From Candidatus Woesearchaeota archaeon (lineage in GTDB: Archaea > Nanobdellota > Nanobdellia > Woesearchaeales > GW2011-AR9): a DNA stretch of 53,873 nucleotides. The notes under the pieces were generated by a model. It was not told the DNA's origin. It did no database searches and saw nothing but the letters and a program-made list of their open reading frames with translations. Below are positions 36,387 to 46,065 of the stretch, piece by piece. The translations under genes and the position numbers were made by a program. The DNA lies in NCBI GenBank assembly GCA_023265685.1, contig JAHFSP010000007.1, forward strand, positions 1 through 53,873, written 5' to 3'. Position 1 is the first letter of the stretch. Each line of letters starts with the position of its first letter.

Positions 36387-37106
36387 ATGACTAAATTTAT
36401 TGCTCTCGTCTCCGGCAAAGGCGGCGTGGGAAAAACTACCACCACCATCTCGTTAGGTCAAGCTCTCCATAATCTCGGAAAAGACGTTATCGTTGTTGAT
36501 GGCAACCTCGTAACACCAAACATTGCGACCCATCTTGGTATTCCTAATCCCCAATCAACTCTCAACAAATTTTTACGCAAAGAAAAAAGTCTTAAAGATA
36601 TCATCCAAACCCACGAATCAGGCTTGCGCATCATTCCTTCTTCACCTTCATACACTGAATTTCAAAAAACCAACATCGGACAACTCAACAAACTATTCAA
36701 CCAACTCGAAAATGTAGCCGATATCATCCTCATCGACGCGCCCAGTGGATTAGGTTACGACGTTGAACAAATTCTCAAAAACTGCGACGAAGCACTCATT
36801 ATTGCCAATCCTACTCTCCCCTCGGTCATGGATGCACTCAAAACAGTACAGCTTGCTCAAGCTCATGAAAATACTATTACCGGAGTTATCCTCAACATGG
36901 TCCATAACGATCGTCATGAATTAAAACAACAACAAGTTGAAGAAATTCTTGGACACCAAGTCATTGCCAAAATTCCATTTCATAAAAAAGTACGACGAGC
37001 TCTTCATCAAGGCTCGCCTCTTCCAACCCTCTTTCCTCGTTGTAAACCTTCTCGAGAAATCAAAGTTGCTGCACAATACCTCTGCTTTGAGTCAAGAGAA
37101 GAGTAA
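36387..37106 (+). CDS. MinD/ParA-family ATPase
   Basis: IALVSGKGGVGKTTTTISLGQALHNLGKDVIVVDGNLVTPNIATHLG. Confidence 0.93.
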   Translation: MTKFIALVSGKGGVGKTTTTISLGQALHNLGKDVIVVDGNLVTPNIATHLGIPNPQSTLNKFLRKEKSLKDIIQTHESGLRIIPSSPSYTEFQKTNIGQLNKLFNQLENVADIILIDAPSGLGYDVEQILKNCDEALIIANPTLPSVMDALKTVQLAQAHENTITGVILNMVHNDRHELKQQQVEEILGHQVIAKIPFHKKVRRALHQGSPLPTLFPRCKPSREIKVAAQYLCFESREE

Positions 37107-37136
37107 AAGAGTAATCAAACAATGAATAATTAAATC

Positions 37137-37646
37137 ATGATAAAACACAAAACTAAACTCTCGCTACGAGAAAAAGGCTGGAGTGCTCGTGAAATAATAC
37201 GAGCAGAAGAGATCATCGCCCACGCTACTCAAAAAAATCTAGTTCTAAGTAAATTACTGTTCTGGAGCGCTTTAGTTCTTATCATTATTGCCAATGCCGC
37301 CGTAACAGCCGTGTTAGTGCCATTTTTTATTCTCTTTCCACCAAAAATACTCTACCCTCTTCTTGTATTCATCGGACTACTCATGGGACTCGTTTATAAT
37401 TTTCTTCTTAATGATATGGCCCATATCCACACTATTCATCACATCTTCGCATTCATACTCATCCCCGCTATTGCTATTGTTAACGTTATCATTCTCAACC
37501 TTACTCTTATCCACTTTTATCCTCAACTCCAAAGTAATTACGACCCGCTGGTTCTAGGAGCCATCTTCGCAAGCGCGTTCCTCATACCCTACCTCATCAG
37601 CAGAATTCGCATGATTTTTCGAATCCAGAAAGCTGAAATACAATAG
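37137..37646 (+). CDS. Hypothetical membrane protein (169 aa)
   Basis: Four hydrophobic segments; directly downstream of MinD-like gene. Confidence 0.6.
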   Translation: MIKHKTKLSLREKGWSAREIIRAEEIIAHATQKNLVLSKLLFWSALVLIIIANAAVTAVLVPFFILFPPKILYPLLVFIGLLMGLVYNFLLNDMAHIHTIHHIFAFILIPAIAIVNVIILNLTLIHFYPQLQSNYDPLVLGAIFASAFLIPYLISRIRMIFRIQKAEIQ

Positions 37647-37717
37647 AGTCCTAATCAATTTCCAAAAAGTTTCATCAAACCCAAACCCATAAAAACTCTT
37701 CCCCTCACCCTCAACTC

Positions 37718-38383
37718 ATGTCTGGTGCACTTATCTTCGACATGGATGGCGTCCTCATCAACTCTACACCCTATAGCTGGGAAGCCTTCCGACTCGTTCT
37801 TCAAGAAGAAGATATTCCATTCTCAACCAAAATTACGGACGTCAAAGGCTATTTAGGAATGGCTCTCCCCGAACTTGTCAAAGCTTGGAAAAGAGATTTT
37901 AACATCACTATTCCATACGACCTAAATACTCTCTCACAAAAAATTGGCAAAATTGAACTCCAGCTCTTCAAAAAACATATTCAACCTGACCCTCATCTCT
38001 CAGATTTACTTCAACAAGCAAAAAAATCAGATCTAAAATGTGCGGTCGCTACATCCAGCTTTCGTTGGCGTGCCGATAGCATCCTCAAACTTCTTAAAAT
38101 TCATAAACACTTTGACACCATCATCAGCGCCGAAGACGTCATCAAACATAAACCCCATCCTGACGTCTTTCTCAAAGCCGCAACCAAACTCAACACTCTA
38201 CCTCGCAACTGTCTCGTCTTTGAAGACGCTCTCTACGGCATCCAAGCTGCCCGACGCGCCAAAATGAAATGCATCGCCATGAAAACACCTTACTACACCC
38301 GAAAAGAATTAGGACAAGCCGATAGAATTATTCGAAACTTCTCTGAGATCAACGTTCCTAAGATAAAAACGCTATTCAACTAA
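37718..38383 (+). CDS. HAD-superfamily hydrolase (beta-phosphoglucomutase-like)
   Basis: LIFDMDGVLINSTPYSWEAF ... CAVATSSFRWRADSILKLL ... KPHPDVFLKAATKL ... CLVFEDALYGIQAARRAKM. Confidence 0.9.
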   Translation: MSGALIFDMDGVLINSTPYSWEAFRLVLQEEDIPFSTKITDVKGYLGMALPELVKAWKRDFNITIPYDLNTLSQKIGKIELQLFKKHIQPDPHLSDLLQQAKKSDLKCAVATSSFRWRADSILKLLKIHKHFDTIISAEDVIKHKPHPDVFLKAATKLNTLPRNCLVFEDALYGIQAARRAKMKCIAMKTPYYTRKELGQADRIIRNFSEINVPKIKTLFN

Positions 38384-38451
38384 GATTATCAACACGACAA
38401 GTACACAAACACAACCAGTAAAAAAGATAACAAAATCACACACAAAATCTT

Positions 38452-38793
38452 CTAACTTCCAATCCCCACTAACGCAACTCCTATAATAATCCCCACTAAC
38501 CCCATCCATTTCCACCTATTCATCTTCTCTTTTAAAACTCCAACCGCAAGAGCTGTACTAAACAAATACACAAACGCAGAAACTGGGAACGCTACACTCA
38601 AAGGAGTGCCAGGTAAGGCTAGGATATACAACACAGCAGATAAGACATACAGAACAAGCCCAAACAAAACATACCAACTCTGCCATAACAAATACCACAC
38701 ATAGGTATTAGCTCCTTTTTTCAAACAATATGCAGCAACAGCAGCGATCGCTGAACCCGCTATTATTAATAACACCGCAGTCGTACTTATCAC
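38452..38793 (-). CDS. DMT/SMR-like small membrane transporter subunit
   Basis: Four-TM EamA/SMR-like, paired and overlapping with next gene. Confidence 0.65.
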   Translation of the reverse strand: MISTTAVLLIIAGSAIAAVAAYCLKKGANTYVWYLLWQSWYVLFGLVLYVLSAVLYILALPGTPLSVAFPVSAFVYLFSTALAVGVLKEKMNRWKWMGLVGIIIGVALVGIGS

Positions 38794-39167
38794 GAAACAC
38801 TCACCTCACTGCGTGCACTTCCAATACCTAACAAAATAACCGAAATAATAATCATAGAAATTCCCACAATCTTCCAACCATTCAAAACATCAGCAGGAAA
38901 CACAACAATAGACGCAACCGTCACCCAAATATATGACGTCGCAAGTAAAGGATGAACAAAACTCAAATCCCCGCTACGTAACGCCAGAATCATTAACAAC
39001 GCTCCCATCCCATAAAACACAAACCCCACAAAGAGCCAAACATAATTCAACGGATCAGCACCCAATTTCCACAGAATCTGACCCAATGAAGTACATACTG
39101 TACACAACAATGTCAACACCAAAGCCATCGTTTGTCGCATAATCCAATACAATTCAAAAACCTTCAA
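38790..39167 (-). CDS. DMT/SMR-like small membrane transporter subunit
   Basis: Four-TM EamA/SMR-like; 4-nt overlap with partner. Confidence 0.65.
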   Translation of the reverse strand: MKVFELYWIMRQTMALVLTLLCTVCTSLGQILWKLGADPLNYVWLFVGFVFYGMGALLMILALRSGDLSFVHPLLATSYIWVTVASIVVFPADVLNGWKIVGISMIIISVILLGIGSARSEVSVS

Positions 39168-39250
39168 AAGCCTTGTGGAACTGTAACCAGATCAACAATA
39201 ACCAAAGAAATCAGTAACAAAAAGAACAAAATCAATAACGTAAAAAACAC

Positions 39251-40912
39251 TTACTCATTAAGTAAAATTTCAATAATTGCCGCATACGCTGGACGTGCAA
39301 TCAAAACGCCAAATGAGAGTCCTGCGATCGTTGTAAGAGCAAATCCCTTCAATAATCCCGCACCAGCACCTAATAACGGCAACATCCCTGAAAGAGTTGT
39401 ACAATAGGCACCAAAGACAATGAGCATCGCATTCTTAATCCGCTGCATCCAGCTATTGGTCACTTCACGTCGCAATGTTTCATCAGTAATAATAACCAGA
39501 TGATCAACTGCGGTTCCTGCAACAATAATAATTCCTGCAATTGCTGCTAAATCCAAGTTCCAACCAATAAACGCAGCAAATCCTAATAACAAAATAATTT
39601 CTGAAACCAAAGTAACTGACATCGGAAGAACAATCCGCCACTCACGATACCGAATAAGAATAACCACGATAACCGCCAAAATTGCCATAAGTGATGCAAA
39701 GATGACATTAGTGGTAAATTCTTTGCCCAATGAAGGAGAAATTGTATCTGCCTTTTCCACATTGAGTGTTACAGGTAAACTTCCAGTAATAATAACCGTC
39801 TGTAATTTTTTCATATTATCAAGCGTCATCGCAACCGCTTCTTCTTGTGTACGACCAGTACCAGAACCTGTAATTTGAATGCTAGTCACATCTCGGCCTT
39901 TCAAATCACCAGCAATACGCAATGAATCTACTTGTACATTATCTAAATACAATACTAAACTCTCATTAAGAAAACTCTGAGCCCCTTCACGAACCAGTGG
40001 AAGATCTCGAGTAATCGCTGCTTGACGCGCAGCCGCATCAGCACTCAACGTAATTCCAAAGAAGAATGAACATGCATAACCATCACCACTTCGAGCACAA
40101 CCACGACGTGGGTCTATACCAGAACAATCTGCACTGCGACAAACGTATGTAATATCTTCTTTTCCACCTGAAAATACAACTTGATCTCCAATAGTTGCTT
40201 CAAACTTTCCCTGTTTTGCTAAAAGCTCTTTGACTTCTTGTTCAGTAACGCCAGCAATTTCAATAATGATAAATTTGTCTCCCCCAAGATCAGAAGCACT
40301 ACGTATAACTACATCACTCAAACCATACACATTCAACCGCTCTTGAAGTGAACCAATAGTTGATTCTAAATCCTCATCAGAAATGACTCCTGCTGGCTTA
40401 AGAAGAACTCTCGTTCCTCCCTCCAGATCTAACCCTTTACGTAAATTAGTAGTAGGAGCATTCGCAATACGTAGACCTAAATCAGCAGTACCGCTACTCT
40501 CACTACCCCCAAGAATATCGTTATCAGTTGTATTACTCTGCGTTTCATTACTTCCATTACCCACAATTTTCACATTACCAACACTACCCACAACCAAAGT
40601 ATAGGTCGCTTTATTAGTAGTAATACGAACCGTTGAATTAATCAGAAGATTTTGAGTGTGTGCAACATAATCTTCAACAGACAGAATTTTCGCACCATCA
40701 ATCGAAGTTATTCGCTCATAAGATAACGGAGCAACATGCCCAGGAGGATTCTCAATACCGCCCAAAGCCGCAGATGACTCAGGAGTGACCGAACGAATAC
40801 TTACACCTCGTTCGCCAAAAAAATGAGGTTGAATCGCAATTGCTGCAAAAAGTAAAAACACAATTAACATAATGACGCGCCAATTGGTAAAGAGTTTACG
40901 TGCCTTACTCAT
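39251..40912 (-). CDS. secD: Protein export membrane protein SecD
   Basis: LRKGLDLEGGTRVLLKP ... ESTIGSLQERLNVYGLSDVVIR ... TLRREVTNSWMQRIKNAMLIVFGAYCTTLSGMLPLL. Confidence 0.92.
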   Translation of the reverse strand: MSKARKLFTNWRVIMLIVFLLFAAIAIQPHFFGERGVSIRSVTPESSAALGGIENPPGHVAPLSYERITSIDGAKILSVEDYVAHTQNLLINSTVRITTNKATYTLVVGSVGNVKIVGNGSNETQSNTTDNDILGGSESSGTADLGLRIANAPTTNLRKGLDLEGGTRVLLKPAGVISDEDLESTIGSLQERLNVYGLSDVVIRSASDLGGDKFIIIEIAGVTEQEVKELLAKQGKFEATIGDQVVFSGGKEDITYVCRSADCSGIDPRRGCARSGDGYACSFFFGITLSADAAARQAAITRDLPLVREGAQSFLNESLVLYLDNVQVDSLRIAGDLKGRDVTSIQITGSGTGRTQEEAVAMTLDNMKKLQTVIITGSLPVTLNVEKADTISPSLGKEFTTNVIFASLMAILAVIVVILIRYREWRIVLPMSVTLVSEIILLLGFAAFIGWNLDLAAIAGIIIVAGTAVDHLVIITDETLRREVTNSWMQRIKNAMLIVFGAYCTTLSGMLPLLGAGAGLLKGFALTTIAGLSFGVLIARPAYAAIIEILLNE

Positions 40913-41997
40913 CGTGACCCCTGTGTTCCATGCACCTGAGACGAAGAATGTTTTTGGCCCCTTTTTGTATCTTGATGCTCTAAATAAAGACGTAGAAATG
41001 CAACATTTTGAATCCAGGTCATAATGACATCAACAACCAATCCAATAAGTAAAATCAGCATAATCTGTTTGATAATTTCACTTTGAACCAGGACATAGGT
41101 TGTAAGCACTGCAGCAAACGTGGCACAAATCATCGTCATCCCTGTTTGAATAGCACCATAGATTTTTTCCATAAGCTCACCAGTAGTGCGTTTAAGAACT
41201 CGATTAGTAAGAAGCATGTCCGTGTCAACAGAATATCCGATCAACATCAAAAATGCAGCAACACCAGCAGTACTCAATTTCTCACCAGTCAGATTAAATA
41301 TAGCAAGAGTAACCACAATATCTGAAAAACCAGCAGCCACAACCGCAGCAGAAGGTATGCTATAACGAATGTAAAGAATAATTAACAAAACACCTAAAGC
41401 AATAGCCAGAATATCACCTATAACCCAACTTGAACCCCACCAAATGAGTGATCCCTCAACAATAGAAAGACCAACAACTTCAACTTTATGAGATACTTTA
41501 TCACCAAAATAAAGAAAGACAATCATTCCCATAAGAACAAATGCAACAAGAAGGGATTTGAATGTTTGTTTGAAAAAACTCTTTCCTAAAGCTTCACCAA
41601 CAATTTCAGCACTTAATTCTGAAGAAGCAATTCCAGTTTGTTGAGAAATAGTTGCAATCATGCCATCAATACTATTTTGATCTTGCAAATCCGAATCCAA
41701 TGCCAGATGTGTCACAACGCCCGTTTTCGTCAATTGACGAACTGAAAATTCATGACCCGAAAATTGTGTTGAAAGTGCTAAGAGCAACGTGTCAGATTGA
41801 ATTTGAGAATTATAAGGAATAAGGATAGTTGAACCACCTTTAAGACTAATCCCCTTACTCACTACATCTCCCGTTGTAGCATATTGATACCCTAATTGAA
41901 CAAACGCCAAAACAACTAAGATAATAGGAATCAACATCAAAGTCTTATACTTAGTGTCGTAAACATGTTTCACTTTATCCAAAAATGATGGAGACAT
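40909..41997 (-). CDS. secF: Protein export membrane protein SecF
   Basis: SKGISLKGGSTILIPY ... FLMLIGYSVDTDMLLTNRVLKRT. Confidence 0.92.
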   Translation of the reverse strand: MSPSFLDKVKHVYDTKYKTLMLIPIILVVLAFVQLGYQYATTGDVVSKGISLKGGSTILIPYNSQIQSDTLLLALSTQFSGHEFSVRQLTKTGVVTHLALDSDLQDQNSIDGMIATISQQTGIASSELSAEIVGEALGKSFFKQTFKSLLVAFVLMGMIVFLYFGDKVSHKVEVVGLSIVEGSLIWWGSSWVIGDILAIALGVLLIILYIRYSIPSAAVVAAGFSDIVVTLAIFNLTGEKLSTAGVAAFLMLIGYSVDTDMLLTNRVLKRTTGELMEKIYGAIQTGMTMICATFAAVLTTYVLVQSEIIKQIMLILLIGLVVDVIMTWIQNVAFLRLYLEHQDTKRGQKHSSSQVHGTQGSR

Positions 41998-42159
41998 GGA
42001 AAACCTTTCACAGCAGTTTCTATTTAAAGGTTATGATAATCCAGAGGTTAGTTCCATGTGCCTAGTTCCATGAATCACAAAAGCCATACAACTTACTCGC
42101 AACCACCCTATACCACCCTATTCTTGGGAGTAATATTTCTACTAATTCCGATTATAATC

Positions 42160-42639
42160 TCAACTATCCTGATTCTCACGTAGAAACTTCAAGTGATTCT
42201 CCCGATACTGATCAAAATGATCTGAACATACCTGACGACCACCCCACGTTTTTGCTGCGCGAGTACTACAATGAGGCTCCTCGCATTCAATAAGTTCTGA
42301 CTTCCCCTCACAGTAATGATCCTCAAACTGATCTGGCTTAAGAAAAAGTTGGGCAAAAAAACAATTACGAAGTTGAGCACGATCAAACGAGGACGCAAAC
42401 GAAGAAGTAAACGTAAAAACTGCCTGCTTTGTTGAAATAAACGTCTCAACAGTAAGCGTCCCGCTACCCCACGCACAGAACACAACGTGACCTATCTTTA
42501 CACGCGGCACAAATACACAACTCTCTAACGGTTTCTCCCCCATAACTCCAAGTAATTTTTTAATAAAAAGACCTAGCGTAAGTTGATCACCCAAGATATC
42601 TTTAGGACAGGAAGTAATGGTAACAGTATAATGTTTCAA
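42160..42639 (-). CDS. Hypothetical protein with C-terminal Cys/His cluster
   Basis: YCEGKSELIECEEPHCSTRAAKTWGGRQVCSDHFDQY; possible zinc-binding. Confidence 0.55.
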   Translation of the reverse strand: MKHYTVTITSCPKDILGDQLTLGLFIKKLLGVMGEKPLESCVFVPRVKIGHVVFCAWGSGTLTVETFISTKQAVFTFTSSFASSFDRAQLRNCFFAQLFLKPDQFEDHYCEGKSELIECEEPHCSTRAAKTWGGRQVCSDHFDQYRENHLKFLRENQDS

Positions 42640-42850
42640 TGGAACTCTAACCTCTAACTACTCTAAAACAGGCATCCTATAAAATAGTTAGCTATATTCA
42701 GTACTATAACCATTCCCTTTCATTCTTCCTCATTCTCTCTCCACCTCCCCTACCCCTTCTCATTCTCCACTACTTGTCCTCATTTCTCTACCACCATTTT
42801 TACCACAATTACCACCATAGTCTTCCACCATATCCTACTTCACAACAAAA

Positions 42851-42859
42851 TTTATAAAA
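42851..42859 (+). promoter_or_regulatory. TATA box of pyrG
   Basis: TTTATAAAA 29 nt before the pyrG ATG at 42880. Confidence 0.6.
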
Positions 42860-42879
42860 CACAAGTAAGTCCGATACCT

Positions 42880-44592
42880 ATGCACAAACCCGACCAAACA
42901 CCTAATCAAGCCCAACCTGCGTATGTATTTGTATCTGGCGGTGTCATCTCAGGCATTGGTAAAGGTGTATGTGCAGCATCACTTGCTCTTCTTCTTAAAA
43001 AACGAGGATTTCACGTTAGTAGTATAAAATGTGAAAACTACCTTAACGTTGATTCTGGAACAATTAACCCTATTGAACATGGTGATCCTTTTCTCTGCGA
43101 CGACGGCCTTGAAGCAGACATGGACTTAGGAACCTATGAACGTTTCTTAGGAGATGAAATGGGTCATGCCAATTTCACCACCATGGGCCAAATCTATAAA
43201 ACCGTTATCGATCGAGAACGCTCCATGGGATACGACGGAGAAGACGTAGAAGCAATTCCCCATGTTTCAGACGAAATTATTCGACGTATCAAAGAAGCAG
43301 GTGTTAACAAAGACATCGTCATCGTTGAACTTGGTGGTACTGCCGGCGAATACCAAAACATGCTCTACTACGAAGCCTGCCGTATCATGAAAGTCACCAT
43401 GCCCCGAAAAGTCATCAACGTTCATGTATCATATCTTCCTCTTCCCCACCATCTTGGCGAACCAAAAACCAAACCTACACAAATGTCAGTCACCACATTA
43501 ATGAGTATGGGAATTCACCCTGAGTTCCTCGTCTTACGCGGTGAAGTCGGCCTTGATCAACGTCGCCGCTATATTCTAGGATTACGCACGAGTATTCCTG
43601 GTGAAAACGTCATGGTCGCACCAGACGTCGAAACCATTTATGAGGTTCCACTTCTCTTTGCACAGCAAGAGTTCGATACCAAAATTCTCCAACAGCTTGA
43701 TCTGCCGCTTCACACTCAAGACCTTACCGACTGGCAAGCCCTTGTTGATAACATCAAAAGTAAAAAAGAAAAAGAGATCACCATCGCCGTTGCCGGAAAA
43801 TATCTCAGCAAAAATAAGGGAGATTTTGAACTTGTAGATGTCTACAACTCATTAATCGAATCAATTAAACACGCCAGTTGGAACACCAAAGTCCAAATCA
43901 AAATTAAATTCGTCAGCACCCTTGAAATTGAAGAAAAAGGTGCCGAACCTCTCCTCAATGATGTGGATGCAATTATCGTTCCTATCGGGTGGGGCAAACG
44001 CGGCGCTGAAGGAAAAATTCAAGCCATTCAATATGCACGTGAACACAAAGTTCCTTACCTTGGCCTATGTTACGGCATGCAACTTGCCTCCATTGAATTT
44101 GCTCGCAATGTAGTTGGACTTAAAGATGCAGATACAGAAGAAAACGCACCACACACCCAACACAAAATTATCCATAGTATTCCCTTCAACCCCAAATACC
44201 AAACTATTAAAGGTGAAGGCACCTCCATGCGTCTTGGCGCATTTGATTGTGTTCTCAAAGAAGGAACTCTCGCCCATCACATTTACGAAAAACATCATGC
44301 CTGGAAGAAAAATGCGGAGGGAGTTCTACAAAATGGTCTCATTTCCGAACGACACCGACACCGCTACGAATTCAACAACGAATACCGTAAAATTCTCGAA
44401 GCAAAAGGTTTTGTCATTTCCGGAACTTCACCTGATGACTTCTTCGTAGAAATTATTGAACTTCCAAAATCTATGCATCCGTATTTTATTGCAACACAAC
44501 CTCATCCTGAGTACAAATCACAACCCCTCAAACCCCATCCCCTTTTTATAGAATTAGTAAACGCCGCAGTGGACTTTAAAGAAAGAAAATAA
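42880..44592 (+). CDS. pyrG: CTP synthase
   Basis: YVFVSGGVISGIGKGVCAASLALLLKKRGFHVSSIKCENYLNVDSGTINPIEHGD ... YLGLCYGMQLASIEFARNVVGLKDADTEE. Confidence 0.98.
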   Translation: MHKPDQTPNQAQPAYVFVSGGVISGIGKGVCAASLALLLKKRGFHVSSIKCENYLNVDSGTINPIEHGDPFLCDDGLEADMDLGTYERFLGDEMGHANFTTMGQIYKTVIDRERSMGYDGEDVEAIPHVSDEIIRRIKEAGVNKDIVIVELGGTAGEYQNMLYYEACRIMKVTMPRKVINVHVSYLPLPHHLGEPKTKPTQMSVTTLMSMGIHPEFLVLRGEVGLDQRRRYILGLRTSIPGENVMVAPDVETIYEVPLLFAQQEFDTKILQQLDLPLHTQDLTDWQALVDNIKSKKEKEITIAVAGKYLSKNKGDFELVDVYNSLIESIKHASWNTKVQIKIKFVSTLEIEEKGAEPLLNDVDAIIVPIGWGKRGAEGKIQAIQYAREHKVPYLGLCYGMQLASIEFARNVVGLKDADTEENAPHTQHKIIHSIPFNPKYQTIKGEGTSMRLGAFDCVLKEGTLAHHIYEKHHAWKKNAEGVLQNGLISERHRHRYEFNNEYRKILEAKGFVISGTSPDDFFVEIIELPKSMHPYFIATQPHPEYKSQPLKPHPLFIELVNAAVDFKERK

Positions 44593-44619
44593 AATAGAAT
44601 GTAAAGAAAGGTAAACAAC

Positions 44620-45426
44620 ATGGGATTATTTTCACGACCATCAATTGACGATATCGTCGCACGCGTAACCAGCCAAGACATCGACATCTCACTTTCCCGT
44701 CAATACCTGTTTGGTGTATTTCGAGTACAAGGATTCACGGGAGACTATTCACAAAACTTTGGCCTTCCATGGAGAACTCAATTACCTGAGTATCTATATC
44801 GATTCCTAAAAGTTGACGGACAAGCAAATGATAGAGACTGGAGTGTTCATAATCCCACTATGATAAGCGCAGAAATCCTCGCAGCAGGAACAGTCTGGAC
44901 AGGAATGTTTAAAGTTGCTACATTTGACGCATTGCCCTATCATTTTTCCACAGCTCTTGTGTCAGAATTACAAAGAGAGGGACCTCCAAAATGGGGATTT
45001 GGCCATAAACTTGAATATGAACCTTCAGCAATTGGCAACGGAGTGTATCAACTCGCAACAGAATACCAACGGCGTAGAGTATTAAAAGATCTATTCTCGC
45101 CTTCCAACTCACCTACCACCCCTTGGGAACGCTTAGGACGCGAAGAAGAATTATATCAAGCAGTAGCCAAAAAAGTTATCGACAAAATTCAAGACCAACT
45201 TTTAACCCAAGAACGAGCACGCCAAGTTGCAACAGGAGAACTCAATGGAACTGACCATCCCAAAAACGCCTATCAAGCAACTCAATCAAAATTAAATAGC
45301 TTCCTCGAAAGACAACAAGACCTCTACACGCAAGAGCTTAACACACTTCTCAAAGAAAAAGGACTGCGTGCCAAAATGCTACCTAAAGTCGCCTATGAAG
45401 AGATAGAACTCCCAAAAAATTTATAA
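44620..45426 (+). CDS. Hypothetical protein (268 aa)
   Basis: Intact ORF 28 nt after pyrG; no family recognised. Confidence 0.6.
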   Translation: MGLFSRPSIDDIVARVTSQDIDISLSRQYLFGVFRVQGFTGDYSQNFGLPWRTQLPEYLYRFLKVDGQANDRDWSVHNPTMISAEILAAGTVWTGMFKVATFDALPYHFSTALVSELQREGPPKWGFGHKLEYEPSAIGNGVYQLATEYQRRRVLKDLFSPSNSPTTPWERLGREEELYQAVAKKVIDKIQDQLLTQERARQVATGELNGTDHPKNAYQATQSKLNSFLERQQDLYTQELNTLLKEKGLRAKMLPKVAYEEIELPKNL

Positions 45427-45452
45427 ACCATAACTTATATATTATAGTTTAT

Positions 45453-45659
45453 ATGTCAACAACTATCCAAGTTCAAAACGACACTCTTGAATTTCTCAAA
45501 GAATTACGAGAACAGTACGAAGTATCTTCCTATGATGCCCTTCTAAAAATACTAATCGCAAAAGCAAAAAAACCCTCTCAATCTCTATGGGGACGTGGAG
45601 GAAAGATGAAGATAAAAGAAATTCTAGAAGGATTAAGAGAGAAAAATGACCGATATTAA
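45453..45659 (+). CDS. VapB-type antitoxin
   Basis: STTIQVQNDTLEFLKELREQYEVSSYDALLKILI; overlaps downstream PIN gene. Confidence 0.75.
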   Translation: MSTTIQVQNDTLEFLKELREQYEVSSYDALLKILIAKAKKPSQSLWGRGGKMKIKEILEGLREKNDRY

Positions 45660-46014
45660 ATGTATTGATTCATCTGTATGGCTCTCATACTATGAAGGAC
45701 AATCTCACCAAGCCAAAGAGATTATTGACCATGAATCACTTCTCCTAACACCTAGCTTATGCTTATTTGAAGTCACCAAGAAATTATTAAAGTCAGGAAG
45801 AAATCCAGAAGAGTTAATTCGGTTCATTCACACAAGAAGCAAAATTATATCCATTAATGCACACATCGCACAGAAAGCTGCCACCATATCTATACAGAAT
45901 AAGTTAGGGGCAGCAGATGCATTAATTTACACTGTTGCCCAAATACATAGAGCAGAATTAATTTCAGCAGATAATGATTTTCGTGGTTTACCTAATACAA
46001 TAATTCTTCCCTAA
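45646..46014 (+). CDS. VapC-type PIN-domain toxin
   Basis: IKCIDSSVWLSYYEG ... LCLFEVTKKLL ... LGAADALIYTVAQIHRAELISADNDFRGL. Confidence 0.85.
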   Translation: MTDIKCIDSSVWLSYYEGQSHQAKEIIDHESLLLTPSLCLFEVTKKLLKSGRNPEELIRFIHTRSKIISINAHIAQKAATISIQNKLGAADALIYTVAQIHRAELISADNDFRGLPNTIILP

Positions 46015-46065
46015 AAAACCTCACCCTCAACAACATTTATAAACGTCTTTTGTCTCTATCTGGTT

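Noticed and set aside
42160-42639. Possible S-adenosylmethionine decarboxylase relative
   Set aside because: Only a vague resemblance (VETFIS...FTFTSS); the AESHI-type processing site is not present, so it is left as hypothetical.
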